Assembly: GCF_000949135.2 (NCBI RefSeq)
Contig: NZ_JTAN02000019.1
Location: 496,001 to 560,000, forward strand
Origin: Burkholderia sp. USMB20
GTDB lineage: Bacteria; Pseudomonadota; Gammaproteobacteria; Burkholderiales; Burkholderiaceae
Direction of reading: 5' to 3'
DNA length: 64,000 nt
Shown here: positions 1-9,385 of the stretch, piece by piece
How the letters are laid out: each line of letters begins with the position of its first letter
How positions within the stretch are numbered: the stretch's first letter is position 1
Made by a program: the position numbers and the translations under genes
Notes under the pieces: model-generated
Database searches by the model: none
What the model saw: the letters and a program-made list of their open reading frames with translations, nothing else
What the model was told of the DNA's origin: nothing

Positions 1-522
1 GACCACCGCCGGCAGCGACAGCGACAGCGTTTCCGCGCCACCGTCGACTTCACGGGCCACGGTTGCCTTGCCGTCGGCGATCGTGACCTTCGACGCGAAC
101 GTCGCTTGCGGCAGGCCGGCCAGCGCGGCCAGCATCTGGCCCGTCTGGTTCGAATCGTCGTCGATCGCCTGCTTGCCGAGGATCACGAGTTGCGGCTGTT
201 CCTTGTCGACCAGCGCCTTCAGGATCTTCGCGACTGCGAGCGGCTCGACGCTGTCGTTCGACTCGACGAGGATCGCGCGATCCGCGCCGATCGCCAGCGC
301 CGTACGCAGCGTTTCCTGCGCTTGCGTCACGCCGACCGATACCGCGATCACTTCGGTCGCCACGCCCGCTTCCTTCAGGCGCACCGCTTCTTCCACCGCG
401 ATTTCGTCGAACGGGTTCATCGACATCTTCACGTTCGCGATGTCGACGCCCGTGTTGTCCGACTTCACGCGGACCTTCACGTTGTAATCGACCACTCTTT
501 TCACTGGCACCAGGATTTTCAT
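1..522 (-). CDS. etfB: Electron transfer flavoprotein subunit beta (C-terminus outside window)
   Basis: Beta subunit of the soluble ETF heterodimer, which passes electrons from acyl-CoA and other flavin dehydrogenases to ETF:quinone oxidoreductase. The visible 174 codons begin [20 protein letters not shown], the usual EtfB N-terminus, and continue through a typical stretch ([17 protein letters not shown], then GADRAILVE). The family is about 250 residues long, so roughly the last 75 lie beyond the window edge. The start ATG is the first in frame. etfA normally follows directly and would lie outside. The identification is by family resemblance. Confidence 0.95.
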   Translation of the reverse strand, partial: MKILVPVKRVVDYNVKVRVKSDNTGVDIANVKMSMNPFDEIAVEEAVRLKEAGVATEVIAVSVGVTQAQETLRTALAIGADRAILVESNDSVEPLAVAKILKALVDKEQPQLVILGKQAIDDDSNQTGQMLAALAGLPQATFASKVTIADGKATVAREVDGGAETLSLSLPAVV

Positions 523-679
523 GCACACGCTCCAAAGTTACGAATACGACCAGAGGCCATTCTATAGCGAGGCCTCATGACTGCGCGGCCAAGCGGACCA
601 ATCCATCGCGGCTATCGAGGATAGCGCGCCTCTCCGGCGCGCCGGCAATAGCGAACGGTCGTTCTATTTTAAAAGAGAA

Positions 680-706
680 AAAACCCGGACGCAAAGCCCG
701 GGTTTT
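680..706 (-). terminator. Rho-independent terminator after metQ
   Basis: A 9-bp stem (AAAACCCGG with CCGGGTTTT) is followed, on the minus strand, by a T-rich tract (complement of aaaagagaaa). It lies about 45 bases past the metQ stop, so it ends the metNIQ transcript before etfB. Confidence 0.8.
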
Positions 707-751
707 CGATCATCGACTCTAATCGTCACCGGGCGCGCCCCGCATCACGTG

Positions 752-1558
752 TTACCAGGCAGCGATCACCGCGCCGCCGAACTTCTGTTCGATGAACTGC
801 TTCACTTCCGCGGAATGATAAGCCGCGACCAGCTTCGCGACCCACGGCTTGCCCCGGTCGGCCTCGCGAATCGCGAGAATGTTCGCGTACGGGCCGGTCG
901 GGCCCTCGATCGCGATCGCATCCTGTTTCGGTTTCAACCCCGCTTCCATCGCGTAGTTGGTATTGATCGCCGCCGCGTCGACGTCGCCGAGCGAGCGCGG
1001 AATCTGCGCCGCATCGAGCTCGACGATCTTCAGCTTGCGCGGGTTGTCGACGATGTCGAGCGGCGTCGCCTTCAGCCCGGCGTCCGCGCGCAGCTTCAGC
1101 AGCCCCTGCTTCTGCAGCAACAGCAGCGCACGGCCGCCGTTGGTCGGATCGTTCGGCACCGCGATGCGCGCGCCCGGCTTCAACTCGGCCAGCGACTTCA
1201 CCCGCTTCGAATAGATGCCCATCGGGAACGTGACGGTCTCCGCGACCTTGATCAGCTTGTAGCCGCGATCCTTCACCTGCGCCTGCAGATACGGATCGTG
1301 CTGGTAGCTGTTCGCGTCGAGATCGCCGGACGCGAGCGCCGCGTTCGGTTGCACGTAATCCGAGAATTCGACGACGCGGATGTCGAGGCCGCCCTTGGCC
1401 GCGACCTTCTTCACCACCTCCATGATCTGCGCGTGCGGGCCGCCCGTCACGCCCACCTTGATGATTTCGGTCTGCGCGTGCGCGCTCGCGAACAGTGCGG
1501 CCGCGCCGAATGCGGCCGCGAACTTCAGCATGAAGCGTCGTTGCATCCTATCCCCCAA
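752..1558 (-). CDS. metQ: D-methionine ABC transporter, periplasmic binding protein MetQ
   Basis: Substrate-binding component of the methionine ABC importer (NlpA/MetQ family). It has an N-terminal signal peptide (MQRRFMLKF, then a hydrophobic core ending ASAHAQ), followed by the family hallmarks VGVTGGPHAQIMEVVKKVAAKGG and the late block AIKGPTGPYANI-like (here AIEGPTGPYANILAI). No cysteine follows the signal peptide, so unlike E. coli MetQ it appears to be a soluble periplasmic protein rather than a lipoprotein. A second ATG four codons in (MQRRFML) at 1546 is an equally good start. It is last in the metN-metI-metQ operon, 15-27 bases after metI. Confidence 0.95.
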   Translation of the reverse strand: MGDRMQRRFMLKFAAAFGAAALFASAHAQTEIIKVGVTGGPHAQIMEVVKKVAAKGGLDIRVVEFSDYVQPNAALASGDLDANSYQHDPYLQAQVKDRGYKLIKVAETVTFPMGIYSKRVKSLAELKPGARIAVPNDPTNGGRALLLLQKQGLLKLRADAGLKATPLDIVDNPRKLKIVELDAAQIPRSLGDVDAAAINTNYAMEAGLKPKQDAIAIEGPTGPYANILAIREADRGKPWVAKLVAAYHSAEVKQFIEQKFGGAVIAAW

Positions 1559-1573
1559 CGAATGAATGTCGTT

Positions 1574-2227
1574 TTACTTGTGGCTCAGCCGGCGCACGAG
1601 CCAGTCGCCGAACGACTGCACGATCTGCACGAACACGATCAGGATCGCGACGACCGTCCACATCACTTCCGGCAGATAGCGCTGGTAGCCGTAGCGGATC
1701 CCGAGATCGCCGAGCCCGCCGCCGCCGATCGCACCGGCCATCGCCGAATAGCCGACGAGCGATACGAACGTGATCGTCAGGCCCGCGACGATGCCCGGCA
1801 GCGATTCGGGCAGCAGCACCTTGAACACGATCTGCGAGGTCGTCGCACCCATCGACTGGGCCGCCTCGATCAGCCCGCGGTCGACTTCGCGCAGCGCGGT
1901 CTCGACCAGCCGCGCGACGAACGGTGCGGCCGCGAGCGTCAGCGGCACGACCGCCGCGGCCGTGCCGATCGACGACCCCGTGACGAGCCGCGTGAACGGA
2001 ATGACCGCGACCAGCAGGATGATGAACGGCGTCGAGCGCACCGCGTTCACGATGCCGCCGAGCACGCGATTCACGCCGAGATTCTGCAGCACGCCCTGGC
2101 GGTCGGTCAGGTAGAGCAGCACGCCGAGCGGCAGCCCGACGAGCGCGCCGACCGCCCCCGAGATGCCGACCATGATCAGCGTCTCCCAGAACGACTGCAC
2201 GAACATATCGAACATCTCACTCAACAT
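1574..2227 (-). CDS. metI: D-methionine ABC transporter permease MetI
   Basis: Inner-membrane permease of the methionine importer, 217 aa, the usual MetI length, with about five hydrophobic segments. The binding-protein-dependent permease EAA loop is visible at residues 121-150 ([12 protein letters not shown], then [12 protein letters not shown]); it docks on the MetN ATPase. The start codon overlaps the end of metN by 11 bases, which suggests translational coupling. Confidence 0.96.
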   Translation of the reverse strand: MLSEMFDMFVQSFWETLIMVGISGAVGALVGLPLGVLLYLTDRQGVLQNLGVNRVLGGIVNAVRSTPFIILLVAVIPFTRLVTGSSIGTAAAVVPLTLAAAPFVARLVETALREVDRGLIEAAQSMGATTSQIVFKVLLPESLPGIVAGLTITFVSLVGYSAMAGAIGGGGLGDLGIRYGYQRYLPEVMWTVVAILIVFVQIVQSFGDWLVRRLSHK

Positions 2228-3251
2228 ACGAAAGCTCCTCTACCACCACACCTTGCTCGCGCAGGAACGCGAGCGCCTGCCCGACCTTGCCCGGTTCGCC
2301 GCCCGCGAGCACCGCGAGCGACCCGAACGCCTGCCCCTGGATCTCGTCGATCTGGCCATGCAGGATGTTGAAATCGAGTTCGTACCGGCGGATCGTCTCC
2401 GACAGGATCGGCTGGTCGACACCCGAGCCGGTGAACGCGAGCCGCAGCAGATGCCCGCTGCCCGTCTTCAGCCGCTCGGCCACGCGCGCCTTCAGCGCCG
2501 GCGGCAGTTCCTGCGCGATCACGTCGCCGATCAGCGCGCGCGTCACTTCGTGATGCGGCTGCAGGAACACGTCGATCACGCGGCCCTCTTCGACCACGCG
2601 GCCCGCGTCGAGCACCGCCACGCGATCGCACACCTGCTTGATGACTTCCATCTGGTGCGTGATCAGCACGATCGTCAGGCCGAGCTCGCGGTTGATGCGC
2701 TTCAGCAGGTCGAGGATCGCGCGCGTGGTCTCGGGGTCGAGCGCCGACGTCGCTTCGTCCGACAGCAGCACCTTCGGCTTGCTCGCGAGCGCGCGGGCGA
2801 TGCCGACGCGCTGCTTCTGGCCGCCGCTGATCTGCGCCGGATAGCGATCCTTCTGCGCGGACAGCCCGACGAGGTCGAGCAGCGGCAGCACCGCCGCCTC
2901 GATCTCGGCACGGCTCGCGCCGGCCAGCTCGAGCGGCAGCGCGACGTTGTCGAACACCGTGCGCGACGACAGCAGATTGAAGTGCTGGAAGATCATGCCG
3001 ATTTCGCGGCGCGCTTCGCGCAGCGCGCCGGACGACAGCAGCGTGAGATCGCGTCCCCCGACGACGACATTGCCTTCGGTCGGCCGCGTGAGCAGGTTGA
3101 TGGTGCGCACGAGCGTGCTCTTGCCGGCGCCGCTTCGGCCGATGATGCCGAACACCTCTCCCTGCGGGATCGTCAGATTGACGTTGTGCAATGCGTCGAC
3201 CCAGCCGGTCGGCCCGGGAAAACGCTGCGACAGATTGCGTAATTCGATCAT
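2217..3251 (-). CDS. metN: D-methionine ABC transporter ATP-binding protein MetN
   Basis: ATPase of the methionine importer, 344 aa. Walker A GRSGAGKS is at residues 38-45, the signature SGGQ at 142-145, Walker B VLLSDE at 161-166 and the switch His at 199. About 100 C-terminal residues form the regulatory NIL (ferredoxin-like) domain typical of MetN. The start [11 protein letters not shown] was chosen because it matches the family N-terminus; the frame stays open upstream to 3371 but that part looks non-coding. First gene of metN-metI-metQ. No S-box or SAM riboswitch is recognisable upstream. Confidence 0.96.
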   Translation of the reverse strand: MIELRNLSQRFPGPTGWVDALHNVNLTIPQGEVFGIIGRSGAGKSTLVRTINLLTRPTEGNVVVGGRDLTLLSSGALREARREIGMIFQHFNLLSSRTVFDNVALPLELAGASRAEIEAAVLPLLDLVGLSAQKDRYPAQISGGQKQRVGIARALASKPKVLLSDEATSALDPETTRAILDLLKRINRELGLTIVLITHQMEVIKQVCDRVAVLDAGRVVEEGRVIDVFLQPHHEVTRALIGDVIAQELPPALKARVAERLKTGSGHLLRLAFTGSGVDQPILSETIRRYELDFNILHGQIDEIQGQAFGSLAVLAGGEPGKVGQALAFLREQGVVVEELSYVE

Positions 3252-3423
3252 GTAAACAAAACGGCGGCCGGCTGGCGAGGCCCGCCAGTCGGCCGCCGAA
3301 GCATCTGGAATAGCCGGCGATTTTACCGCAAACGCCTCATTCCACTTAATAATCGATTTCGATCTTTTCATAACCAGACGAAATTAGAGGGGCGCTGCTG
3401 GCCCGCCGCGCGGGTACCGCGAC

Positions 3424-3429
3424 TATGAT
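3424..3429 (+). promoter_or_regulatory. Putative -10 box of the hydrolase gene
   Basis: TATGAT lies 12 bases before the first possible ATG (3441). Transcription would begin near 3436, leaving almost no leader for that ATG and favouring the second one at 3468. No clear -35 is visible. Confidence 0.35.
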
Positions 3430-3467
3430 CCGGAACACCGATGCCAACGAGACAGGGGACCCGCCAG

Positions 3468-4391
3468 ATGACCGCCACCACCACGCAGGCCGCCGCACCC
3501 GCCGCCACCTCGGCATCGGGCCTGGTATCGCCGCCCGCCCCGCGGATGGGCCGGCTGCGTACCGCGGACGGGCTCGAACTGGCGTCGTATCGCTGGCCGG
3601 CCGGCGACGGCACGGTGCCGCCGCTTGCGACGATCGCGCTCGTCCACGGCCTCGCCGAGCATGCGGGCCGCTACGCGGCGCTCGCGGCCAGATTGAACGC
3701 GGCGGGCATCGACGTGCTGGCGATCGATCTGCGCGGGCACGGCCAGTCGCCCGGCAAACGCGCATGGGTCGAGCGTTTCGACGATTACCTGAACGATGCG
3801 GATGCGCTGGTTGCCGAAGCCGCCCGCGGCGCCACGCCGCTCTTCCTGATGGGGCACAGCATGGGCGGCGCCGTCGCGGCGCTGTATGCGATCGAACGCG
3901 TGCCGGCTCGCGGCCACGCGCTGGCAGGCCTCGTGCTGTCGAGCCCGGCGCTCGCGCCGGGACGCGACGTGCCGCGCTGGATGCTCGCGATGAGCCGCTT
4001 CATCAGCCGCGTGTGGCCGAGCTTCCCTGCAATCAGGATCGATGCGGCGCTGCTGTCGCGCGATCCGGCCGTCGTCGCGGCCAATCGGGCCGATCCGCTC
4101 GTGCACCACGGCGCGGTGCCGGCGCGCACCGGCGCCGAAATCCTCGATGCGATGGCGCGCATCGAGCGCGGTCGCGGCGCGCTGCGCGTGCCGGTGCTCG
4201 TCTATCACGGCACCGAGGACAAGCTGACCGAACCCGATGGAAGCCGCGCGTTCGGCGCCCGCGTCGGCTCGCCCGATCGCACGCTGACGCTATACGAAGG
4301 CGGGTTCCACGAAACGATGAACGATCTCGAGCGCGACCGCGTGATCGATGCGCTGATCGCGTGGATTCACGCGCACGTGCCGGCGCGCTGA
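3468..4391 (+). CDS. Alpha/beta hydrolase (monoacylglycerol lipase / lysophospholipase-like, serine aminopeptidase S33 fold)
   Basis: Probable cytoplasmic serine hydrolase of about 307 aa related to monoglyceride lipases. Oxyanion-loop motif ALVHGLAEHAGRY, strand-turn IDLRGHGQSPG, and the nucleophile elbow GHSMGG with Ser131 are visible. The acid is probably the Asp of YHGTEDKLTEPDG and the base the His of GGFHETMNDLERD. The start was set at the second ATG because a GGGGA ribosome-binding-like stretch precedes it; an upstream ATG at 3441 would add nine residues. It stands alone between divergent metN and a convergent deacetylase gene. The substrate cannot be deduced from sequence. Confidence 0.88.
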   Translation: MTATTTQAAAPAATSASGLVSPPAPRMGRLRTADGLELASYRWPAGDGTVPPLATIALVHGLAEHAGRYAALAARLNAAGIDVLAIDLRGHGQSPGKRAWVERFDDYLNDADALVAEAARGATPLFLMGHSMGGAVAALYAIERVPARGHALAGLVLSSPALAPGRDVPRWMLAMSRFISRVWPSFPAIRIDAALLSRDPAVVAANRADPLVHHGAVPARTGAEILDAMARIERGRGALRVPVLVYHGTEDKLTEPDGSRAFGARVGSPDRTLTLYEGGFHETMNDLERDRVIDALIAWIHAHVPAR

Positions 4392-4413
4392 GCGCGCGCC
4401 GATCCGCTGCCGG

Positions 4414-5337
4414 TCAGATGCCGGCCAGCACGCGCAGGTGCGCGACGACGCTGCGCCCGAGTGCCGACAGGTTGTAGCCGCCCTCGAGACAGCTGACGAT
4501 GCGGCCCTGCGCATGCCGGCGCGCGACGTCGACGACCTGCGCGGTCAGCCATTCGAAATCGGATTCGACGAGACCGAGGTTGCCGATGTCGTCCTCGCGA
4601 TGCGCGTCGAAACCGGCCGACACGAACAGCATTTGCGGCTTGAACGCGTCGAGACGCGGCAGCCAGAACATGTCGACCGCTTCGCGGATCGCCATCCCGT
4701 TGCTGCGCGCAGGCATCGGCAGGTTGACCATGTTCGGCGCCTGGTGATCGGCGCCCGAGAACGGGTACAGCGGATGCTGGAAGAAGCTGCACATCAGCAC
4801 GCGCTCGTCGTTCGCGAACGCGGCTTCGGTGCCGTTGCCGTGGTGCACGTCGAAATCGATGATCGCGACCCGCTCGAGGCCGTGCACGTCGAGCGCGTGC
4901 CGCGCGGCGATCGCGACGTTGTTGAAGAAGCAGAAGCCCATCGCGCGCGCGGGTTCCGCGTGATGGCCGGGCGGCCGAACGCTGCAGAATGCATTCGCGT
5001 AGCGGCCTTCGATCACCGCGTCGGTCGCCGCGATCGCGGCGCCGGCCGCACGCAGCGCGGCGCGCCACGTGTCGCGGTTCATCAGCGTGTCGGGATCGAT
5101 CTCGACGTAGCCGTCGACGGGCATCATGCTGCGGATGTAGTCGATATGGGCCTGCGTATGCACGCGGCCCAGCGCCACCTCGCTCGCGAACGGCGCGGTT
5201 TCGTGCACGATCAGGTCGTCGATGCGGCTCGCGATCAGCTGATCCTGGATCGCCGACAGTCGGGCCGGGCATTCCGGATGCCATTCCCCCATCTCGTGCA
5301 GCATGCAGTCGGGGTGCGTATAGAAGGCGGTTGCCAT
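4414..5337 (-). CDS. Histone deacetylase family protein (class II HDAC-like amidohydrolase)
   Basis: Zinc-dependent deacetylase fold, 307 aa. Visible motifs are HPECPARL near residue 20, RPPGHHA with the His pair at 125-126, DFDVHHGNGT with zinc ligands Asp163 and His165, and SAGFDAH with the third ligand Asp244; EGGYNLSALG carries the transition-state Tyr. All catalytic positions are present, so it should be active. Bacterial members deacetylate acetylpolyamines or other small amides, and some act on proteins; which applies here is not visible. It is convergent with the hydrolase gene, with only a 22-base gap. Confidence 0.92.
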   Translation of the reverse strand: MATAFYTHPDCMLHEMGEWHPECPARLSAIQDQLIASRIDDLIVHETAPFASEVALGRVHTQAHIDYIRSMMPVDGYVEIDPDTLMNRDTWRAALRAAGAAIAATDAVIEGRYANAFCSVRPPGHHAEPARAMGFCFFNNVAIAARHALDVHGLERVAIIDFDVHHGNGTEAAFANDERVLMCSFFQHPLYPFSGADHQAPNMVNLPMPARSNGMAIREAVDMFWLPRLDAFKPQMLFVSAGFDAHREDDIGNLGLVESDFEWLTAQVVDVARRHAQGRIVSCLEGGYNLSALGRSVVAHLRVLAGI

Positions 5338-5506
5338 AAGCTGTCATCCGCGACGCGGGTTGCGCCGCAGGTCTCCATCAATGATGTCCATCGTCTGCCG
5401 CGAATTCGCCGCTAACTTACCACAACGGTGCGCTGCTACGCCCCGGCACGCAAGGTGCGTCGGGTATACTGCGCCGAACCCCATCGCCCTGTCCGCCCGC
5501 TTCGAC

Positions 5507-6730
5507 ATGAATTCCAGCAAGCCTGCCGCCCTTCTCTCCGCACTGTTCCGCGTTCGCGTTCCGCTCGTTGCCGCTGCCGTCGCCGCTACCCTGGCCGCCG
5601 CACCCGCCGCCGCGCAAACACAGCCTGCGAAGTCTCCCGGCACGCTCGTCGCGCAGGCGCAACCGCAGCAGCCGACGCCGCCGGGCCAGACCTTCGAAGA
5701 GGAGATCGTTCCGCAGCGTTACGCGAGCAACGCGAAGGTCGATGCGTTCATCGACGAGATGGTGAGCCGCAACGGCTTCGATTCCGCGAGCCTGCACGCG
5801 CTGTTCTCGCGCGTCAGCTACTCGGCCACGGCCGTGAAACTCGTGAAGCCGGCGCCGACGCCTTCGGTGAAGAACTGGAGCGTCTATCGTTCGCGCTTCA
5901 TCGAACCGATCCGCATCAACGCGGGCGTGAAATTCTGGAAGGCGAACCGGGCAACGCTGCAGCGCGCGTCCGAGGAATTCGGCGTGCCGCCGGAGGTGAT
6001 CGTCGGCATCATCGGCGTCGAAACGATCTACGGCCGCTACATGGGCAACTTCCGCGTGCTGGATGCGCTGACGACGCTCACGTTCGACTACCCGGACACG
6101 CCGAATCGCGACAGCCGCCAGGCCACGTTCCGCAAGAACCTCGAGGACTTCCTCGTCTGGACCCGCGACAACCAGCTCGACCCGACCACCGTGCTCGGCT
6201 CGTACACGGGCGCGATCGGCATCCCGCAGTTCCTGCCGAGCAGCATCCGCGAGTATGCGGTCGACTACGACGGCGGCGGCCACGTCGATCTGCGCAGCAG
6301 TCCTGCCGATGCGATCGGCAGCGTCGCAAACTACCTGAAGCAGCACGGCTGGGAAACCGATCGCCCGGTGGTCTGGCGGATCACGCCCGACACGGGCAGC
6401 CTCGGCATCGCCCAGGCGGCCGCGGACGGCCAGCCCGAACCGCACTGGGCACTGTCGCAGCTGCTGCGCGCCGGCATGACGCTCAACGAGCCGACGGTCA
6501 ATATCACCACCGAAGCCGGCACGCCGGTGACCGTGGTCGATCTGCCGTCGCCGGGGCGCGCAACCGAGTACATGCTCGGCCTCAAGAACTTCTACGTGCT
6601 GACGCGCTACAACCGCAGCTTCTTCTACGCGCTCACCGTGTACCAGCTCGGCGAAGCCGTGAAGGCGCAGATGGAAGCGAGCGGCGCGCTGCCGCTGCCC
6701 GCAGCGGACACGGAAGCGCCGGCGCAGTAA
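5507..6730 (+). CDS. mltB: Lytic murein transglycosylase B
   Basis: Cleaves the MurNAc-GlcNAc bond of peptidoglycan with formation of 1,6-anhydroMurNAc, in the periplasm. The protein is 407 aa with a signal peptide over roughly residues 1-36 (hydrophobic core ending PAAAQ). The SLT-2/MltB catalytic region holds GIIGVETIYGRYMGNF with catalytic Glu172, followed by GSYTGAIGIPQFLPSS and YDGGGHVDL. No lipobox cysteine is seen, so this is a soluble or loosely attached form. The start MNSSKPAALL was preferred because it gives a clean signal peptide. A TATACT -10-like box lies about 40 bases upstream. Confidence 0.94.
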   Translation: MNSSKPAALLSALFRVRVPLVAAAVAATLAAAPAAAQTQPAKSPGTLVAQAQPQQPTPPGQTFEEEIVPQRYASNAKVDAFIDEMVSRNGFDSASLHALFSRVSYSATAVKLVKPAPTPSVKNWSVYRSRFIEPIRINAGVKFWKANRATLQRASEEFGVPPEVIVGIIGVETIYGRYMGNFRVLDALTTLTFDYPDTPNRDSRQATFRKNLEDFLVWTRDNQLDPTTVLGSYTGAIGIPQFLPSSIREYAVDYDGGGHVDLRSSPADAIGSVANYLKQHGWETDRPVVWRITPDTGSLGIAQAAADGQPEPHWALSQLLRAGMTLNEPTVNITTEAGTPVTVVDLPSPGRATEYMLGLKNFYVLTRYNRSFFYALTVYQLGEAVKAQMEASGALPLPAADTEAPAQ

Positions 6731-6746
6731 GCTCGGCCCGCGCAAA

Positions 6747-6776
6747 GAAAAAGCGCCGCTCGTGCGGCGCTTTTTT
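6747..6776 (+). terminator. Bidirectional terminator between mltB and cysM
   Basis: Stem GCGCCGC/GCGGCGC around a TCGT loop, flanked by A-rich and T6 runs. It can serve mltB on the plus strand and cysM on the minus strand, whose stops lie 17 and 31 bases away. Confidence 0.88.
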
Positions 6777-6806
6777 ATCGCGTGATCCTGCCGATGCCGT
6801 GCCGGC

Positions 6807-7709
6807 TCAGGCAGGAAACACGCCGGTAGACAGGTAGCGGTCGCCGCGATCGCAGACGATGAACACGATCGTCGCGTTCTCGACCTGGCGCGCGATGCGC
6901 ATCGCGACTTCGCATGCGCCACCCGACGAGATGCCGGCAAAGATGCCTTCGACGGCCGCGAGCCGGCGCGCCATCGTTTCGGACGCGGCCTGACTCACGC
7001 TCTCGACGCGATCGACGCGGCTGCGATCGAAGATCGTCGGCATATAGGCCTCCGGCCACTTGCGAATGCCCGGGATGCGCGACCCTTCTTCCGGCTGCGC
7101 GCCCACGATCTCGATCGCCGGATTCTGTTCCTTCAGAAAACGCGACGTGCCCATGATCGTGCCCGTCGTGCCCATCGCCGACACGAAGTGCGTGACGCGC
7201 CCCTCGGTGTCGCGCCAGATCTCAGGGCCTGTGCCTTCGTAGTGCGCGATCGGGTTGTCGGGGTTCCCGAACTGATCGAGGATCACGCCCTTGCCTTCGC
7301 GCTGCATCTGCTCCGCGAGGTCGCGCGCCAGTTCCATCCCGCCCTTTACCGGCGTCAGGATGATTTCGGCACCGTAAGCGGCCATGCTCTGGCGACGCTC
7401 GACCGACAGGTCCTCCGGCATGATCAGCACCATCTTGTAACCGCGGATCGCCGCGGCCATCGCGAGCGCGATGCCCGTATTGCCGCTCGTCGCCTCGATC
7501 AGCGTATCGCCCGGCTTGATGCGGCCGCGGGCCTCGGCCTTGCTGATCATCGACAGCGCCGGGCGATCCTTCACGGAACCGGCCGGATTGTTGCCTTCCA
7601 GCTTGGCGAGCAACACGTTGTTGCGTGCGCGAATCTCGTCGTCCGGCAGGCGGACCAGTTGCACGAGCGGCGTGTTGCCGATCGTGTCTTCGATAGTTTT
7701 GTAAGCCAT
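6807..7709 (-). CDS. cysM: Cysteine synthase B (O-acetylserine sulfhydrylase)
   Basis: PLP enzyme making cysteine from O-acetylserine and sulfide or thiosulfate. The protein is 300 aa; PLP lysine Lys47 sits in NPAGSVKDRPA, the phosphate- and substrate-binding TSGNTG at 74-79, and GISSGGACE near the C-terminus. The length and the RKWPEAY/EGIFAGISSGG blocks fit CysM better than CysK. The start MAYKTIEDTIGNTP was chosen from the family N-terminus; 23 more codons upstream are open but do not look coding. Monocistronic, with its own terminator. Confidence 0.95.
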   Translation of the reverse strand: MAYKTIEDTIGNTPLVQLVRLPDDEIRARNNVLLAKLEGNNPAGSVKDRPALSMISKAEARGRIKPGDTLIEATSGNTGIALAMAAAIRGYKMVLIMPEDLSVERRQSMAAYGAEIILTPVKGGMELARDLAEQMQREGKGVILDQFGNPDNPIAHYEGTGPEIWRDTEGRVTHFVSAMGTTGTIMGTSRFLKEQNPAIEIVGAQPEEGSRIPGIRKWPEAYMPTIFDRSRVDRVESVSQAASETMARRLAAVEGIFAGISSGGACEVAMRIARQVENATIVFIVCDRGDRYLSTGVFPA

Positions 7710-7842
7710 GGAGATACCGTGAGTGCGAGGCTGATCAATCGATTGATTGTAAACCAGCGCCGGGGCTCGCGCCGGCAACCCCCATTGCGACGGTGGAATA
7801 GGCGTGCCCGCGATTCACGATCGTGCGCGTGCAGCATGCACG

Positions 7843-7868
7843 CAAAAAACCCGCGGCATGCCGCGGGA
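7843..7868 (-). terminator. Terminator after the ComEA-like gene
   Basis: Stem CCCGCGGC/GCCGCGGG followed on the minus strand by six T residues, about 50 bases past the stop of the helix-hairpin-helix gene. Confidence 0.8.
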
Positions 7869-7915
7869 AGCCGTCGCAACGACGGCGACTGAAGGAGCCC
7901 TTCGCCTCGCGTGCG

Positions 7916-8260
7916 TTACTTCTGCGCAGTGCGGGCGGGCGCCGCGGCAGGTTTCACTGCCGCGGGCTTGCCCGCGGCGGGTGCCTGCGCACCCGAGCCT
8001 GCTGCGCCGATCGTCAACCCCTCCTGCTGAAGGCGCTCGACCGTATGGCCGCCCATGCCTTTCACGCGCGATGCAAGATCGTCTGCATTCCTGAACGGGC
8101 CGCGTGCGCCGCGCTCGTCGAGAATCGCCTTTGCCCGCGCGGGACCGATGCCCTTGATGCCGACGAGTGCATCCTCGTTCGCGGTGTTGACGTCGACGGC
8201 CGCCCAGGCCGACGCGATCGCGCCGAACATCGCGGCGGCGGCAAACCATTTCCTGATCAT
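7916..8260 (-). CDS. ComEA-like helix-hairpin-helix DNA-binding protein
   Basis: Small exported protein (114 aa) with a signal peptide (residues 1-21, ending SAWAA) and a helix-hairpin-helix pair: VDVNTANEDALVGIKGIGPARAKAILDER, then FRNADDLASRVKGMG. The C-terminal 30 residues are Ala/Pro/Lys-rich and probably disordered. ComEA proteins bind incoming DNA in the periplasm during natural transformation. Here the gene follows hldD rather than other com genes, so a role in DNA uptake is inferred from the fold only. Confidence 0.9.
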   Translation of the reverse strand: MIRKWFAAAAMFGAIASAWAAVDVNTANEDALVGIKGIGPARAKAILDERGARGPFRNADDLASRVKGMGGHTVERLQQEGLTIGAAGSGAQAPAAGKPAAVKPAAAPARTAQK

Positions 8261-8334
8261 GTGCTGGATCTCCGATGAAAAACGGTCGGCGGCTGCCGAC
8301 CGTGAGACCCAGTCTAGCGATGCGACGCGCGGAC

Positions 8335-9327
8335 TTAAACCTGGCCGGACAGCCAACGCACGTAACGGTCGACACCTTCCTGCACCGTCAGGAACGGCGC
8401 ATCGTAGCCGGCGGCACGCAGCTTCGTCTGGTCGGCCTGCGTGAAGCACTGGTACTTGCCGCGCAGCGCATCCGGGAACGGCACGTATTCGATCAGCCCC
8501 TGCTCGACCTGCTGCGCGAGCGTCAGCGGCGGCAGGCCGTCGAGCGCGCGCAGCGTGTTTACGACCGTCGACGCGATGTCGTTGAACGGTTGTGCGCGGC
8601 CGGTGCCGAGGTTGAAGATGCCCGACTTCTCCGGATGATCGAAGAAGAACAGGTTCACCTTCGCGACATCCTCGATCGAGACGAAGTCGCGCGTCTGCTC
8701 GCCCGGCGCATAACCGTTGTACTCGCCGAACAGCTTGACCTTGCCTTCCGCGCGGAACTGGTTGAAGTTGTGGAACGCGACCGACGCCATGCGGCCCTTG
8801 TGCGTCTCGCGCGGGCCGTACACGTTGAAGTAGCGGAACCCGGCGATCTGGCTCTTCGCGCTCGGCAGCACGCGCCGGATCACCTGGTCGAACAGGAACT
8901 TCGAATAGCCGTAGACGTTCAGCGGCGCCTCGACCTCGCGCTCCTCGACGAAGCGCGTCGAGCCGCCGTAGGTCGCCGCCGACGACGCGTACAGGAACTG
9001 CGCGCCCTGCGCGAGGCACGCATCGAGCACCGCGCGGCTGTAGCGGAAGTTGTTGTCCATCATGTAGCGGCCGTCGGTCTCCATCGTGTCCGAACAGGCG
9101 CCTTCGTGGAATACCGCGCGTACCTTGCCGAAATCGCCGCGTGCGAAGCGTTCGACGAATTCCGTCTTGTCGAGATAGTCGTCGATCTCGCAATCGACGA
9201 GATTGCGGAACTTTTCCGCGCGCGTCAGATTGTCGACCGCGATGATGCGCGACTCGCCACGCTCGTTGAGCGCCTTGACGATGTTCGCGCCGATAAAACC
9301 GGCTGCGCCGGTGACGATGATGGTCAT
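8335..9327 (-). CDS. hldD: ADP-L-glycero-D-manno-heptose 6-epimerase
   Basis: Last step of ADP-heptose synthesis for the LPS inner core (older name rfaD). It is a 330-aa short-chain dehydrogenase/reductase-type epimerase: NADP-binding TGAAGFIG at residues 6-13, then [15 protein letters not shown], and the catalytic Tyr139-x3-Lys143 pair in NVYGYSK. The start [10 protein letters not shown] is the family N-terminus; an open extension upstream is not coding. It lies 58 bases after hldA in the LPS precursor group. Confidence 0.96.
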   Translation of the reverse strand: MTIIVTGAAGFIGANIVKALNERGESRIIAVDNLTRAEKFRNLVDCEIDDYLDKTEFVERFARGDFGKVRAVFHEGACSDTMETDGRYMMDNNFRYSRAVLDACLAQGAQFLYASSAATYGGSTRFVEEREVEAPLNVYGYSKFLFDQVIRRVLPSAKSQIAGFRYFNVYGPRETHKGRMASVAFHNFNQFRAEGKVKLFGEYNGYAPGEQTRDFVSIEDVAKVNLFFFDHPEKSGIFNLGTGRAQPFNDIASTVVNTLRALDGLPPLTLAQQVEQGLIEYVPFPDALRGKYQCFTQADQTKLRAAGYDAPFLTVQEGVDRYVRWLSGQV

Positions 9328-9385
9328 GGTCGTCCTGCCTGAAAAATGGGAGCCGTCCGGCCGGCGCGTGCGCCGCCCGATGCGC

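Noticed and set aside
3252-3440. SAM or S-box type riboswitch before metN
   Set aside because: No conserved core or stem arrangement is visible in the short leader.
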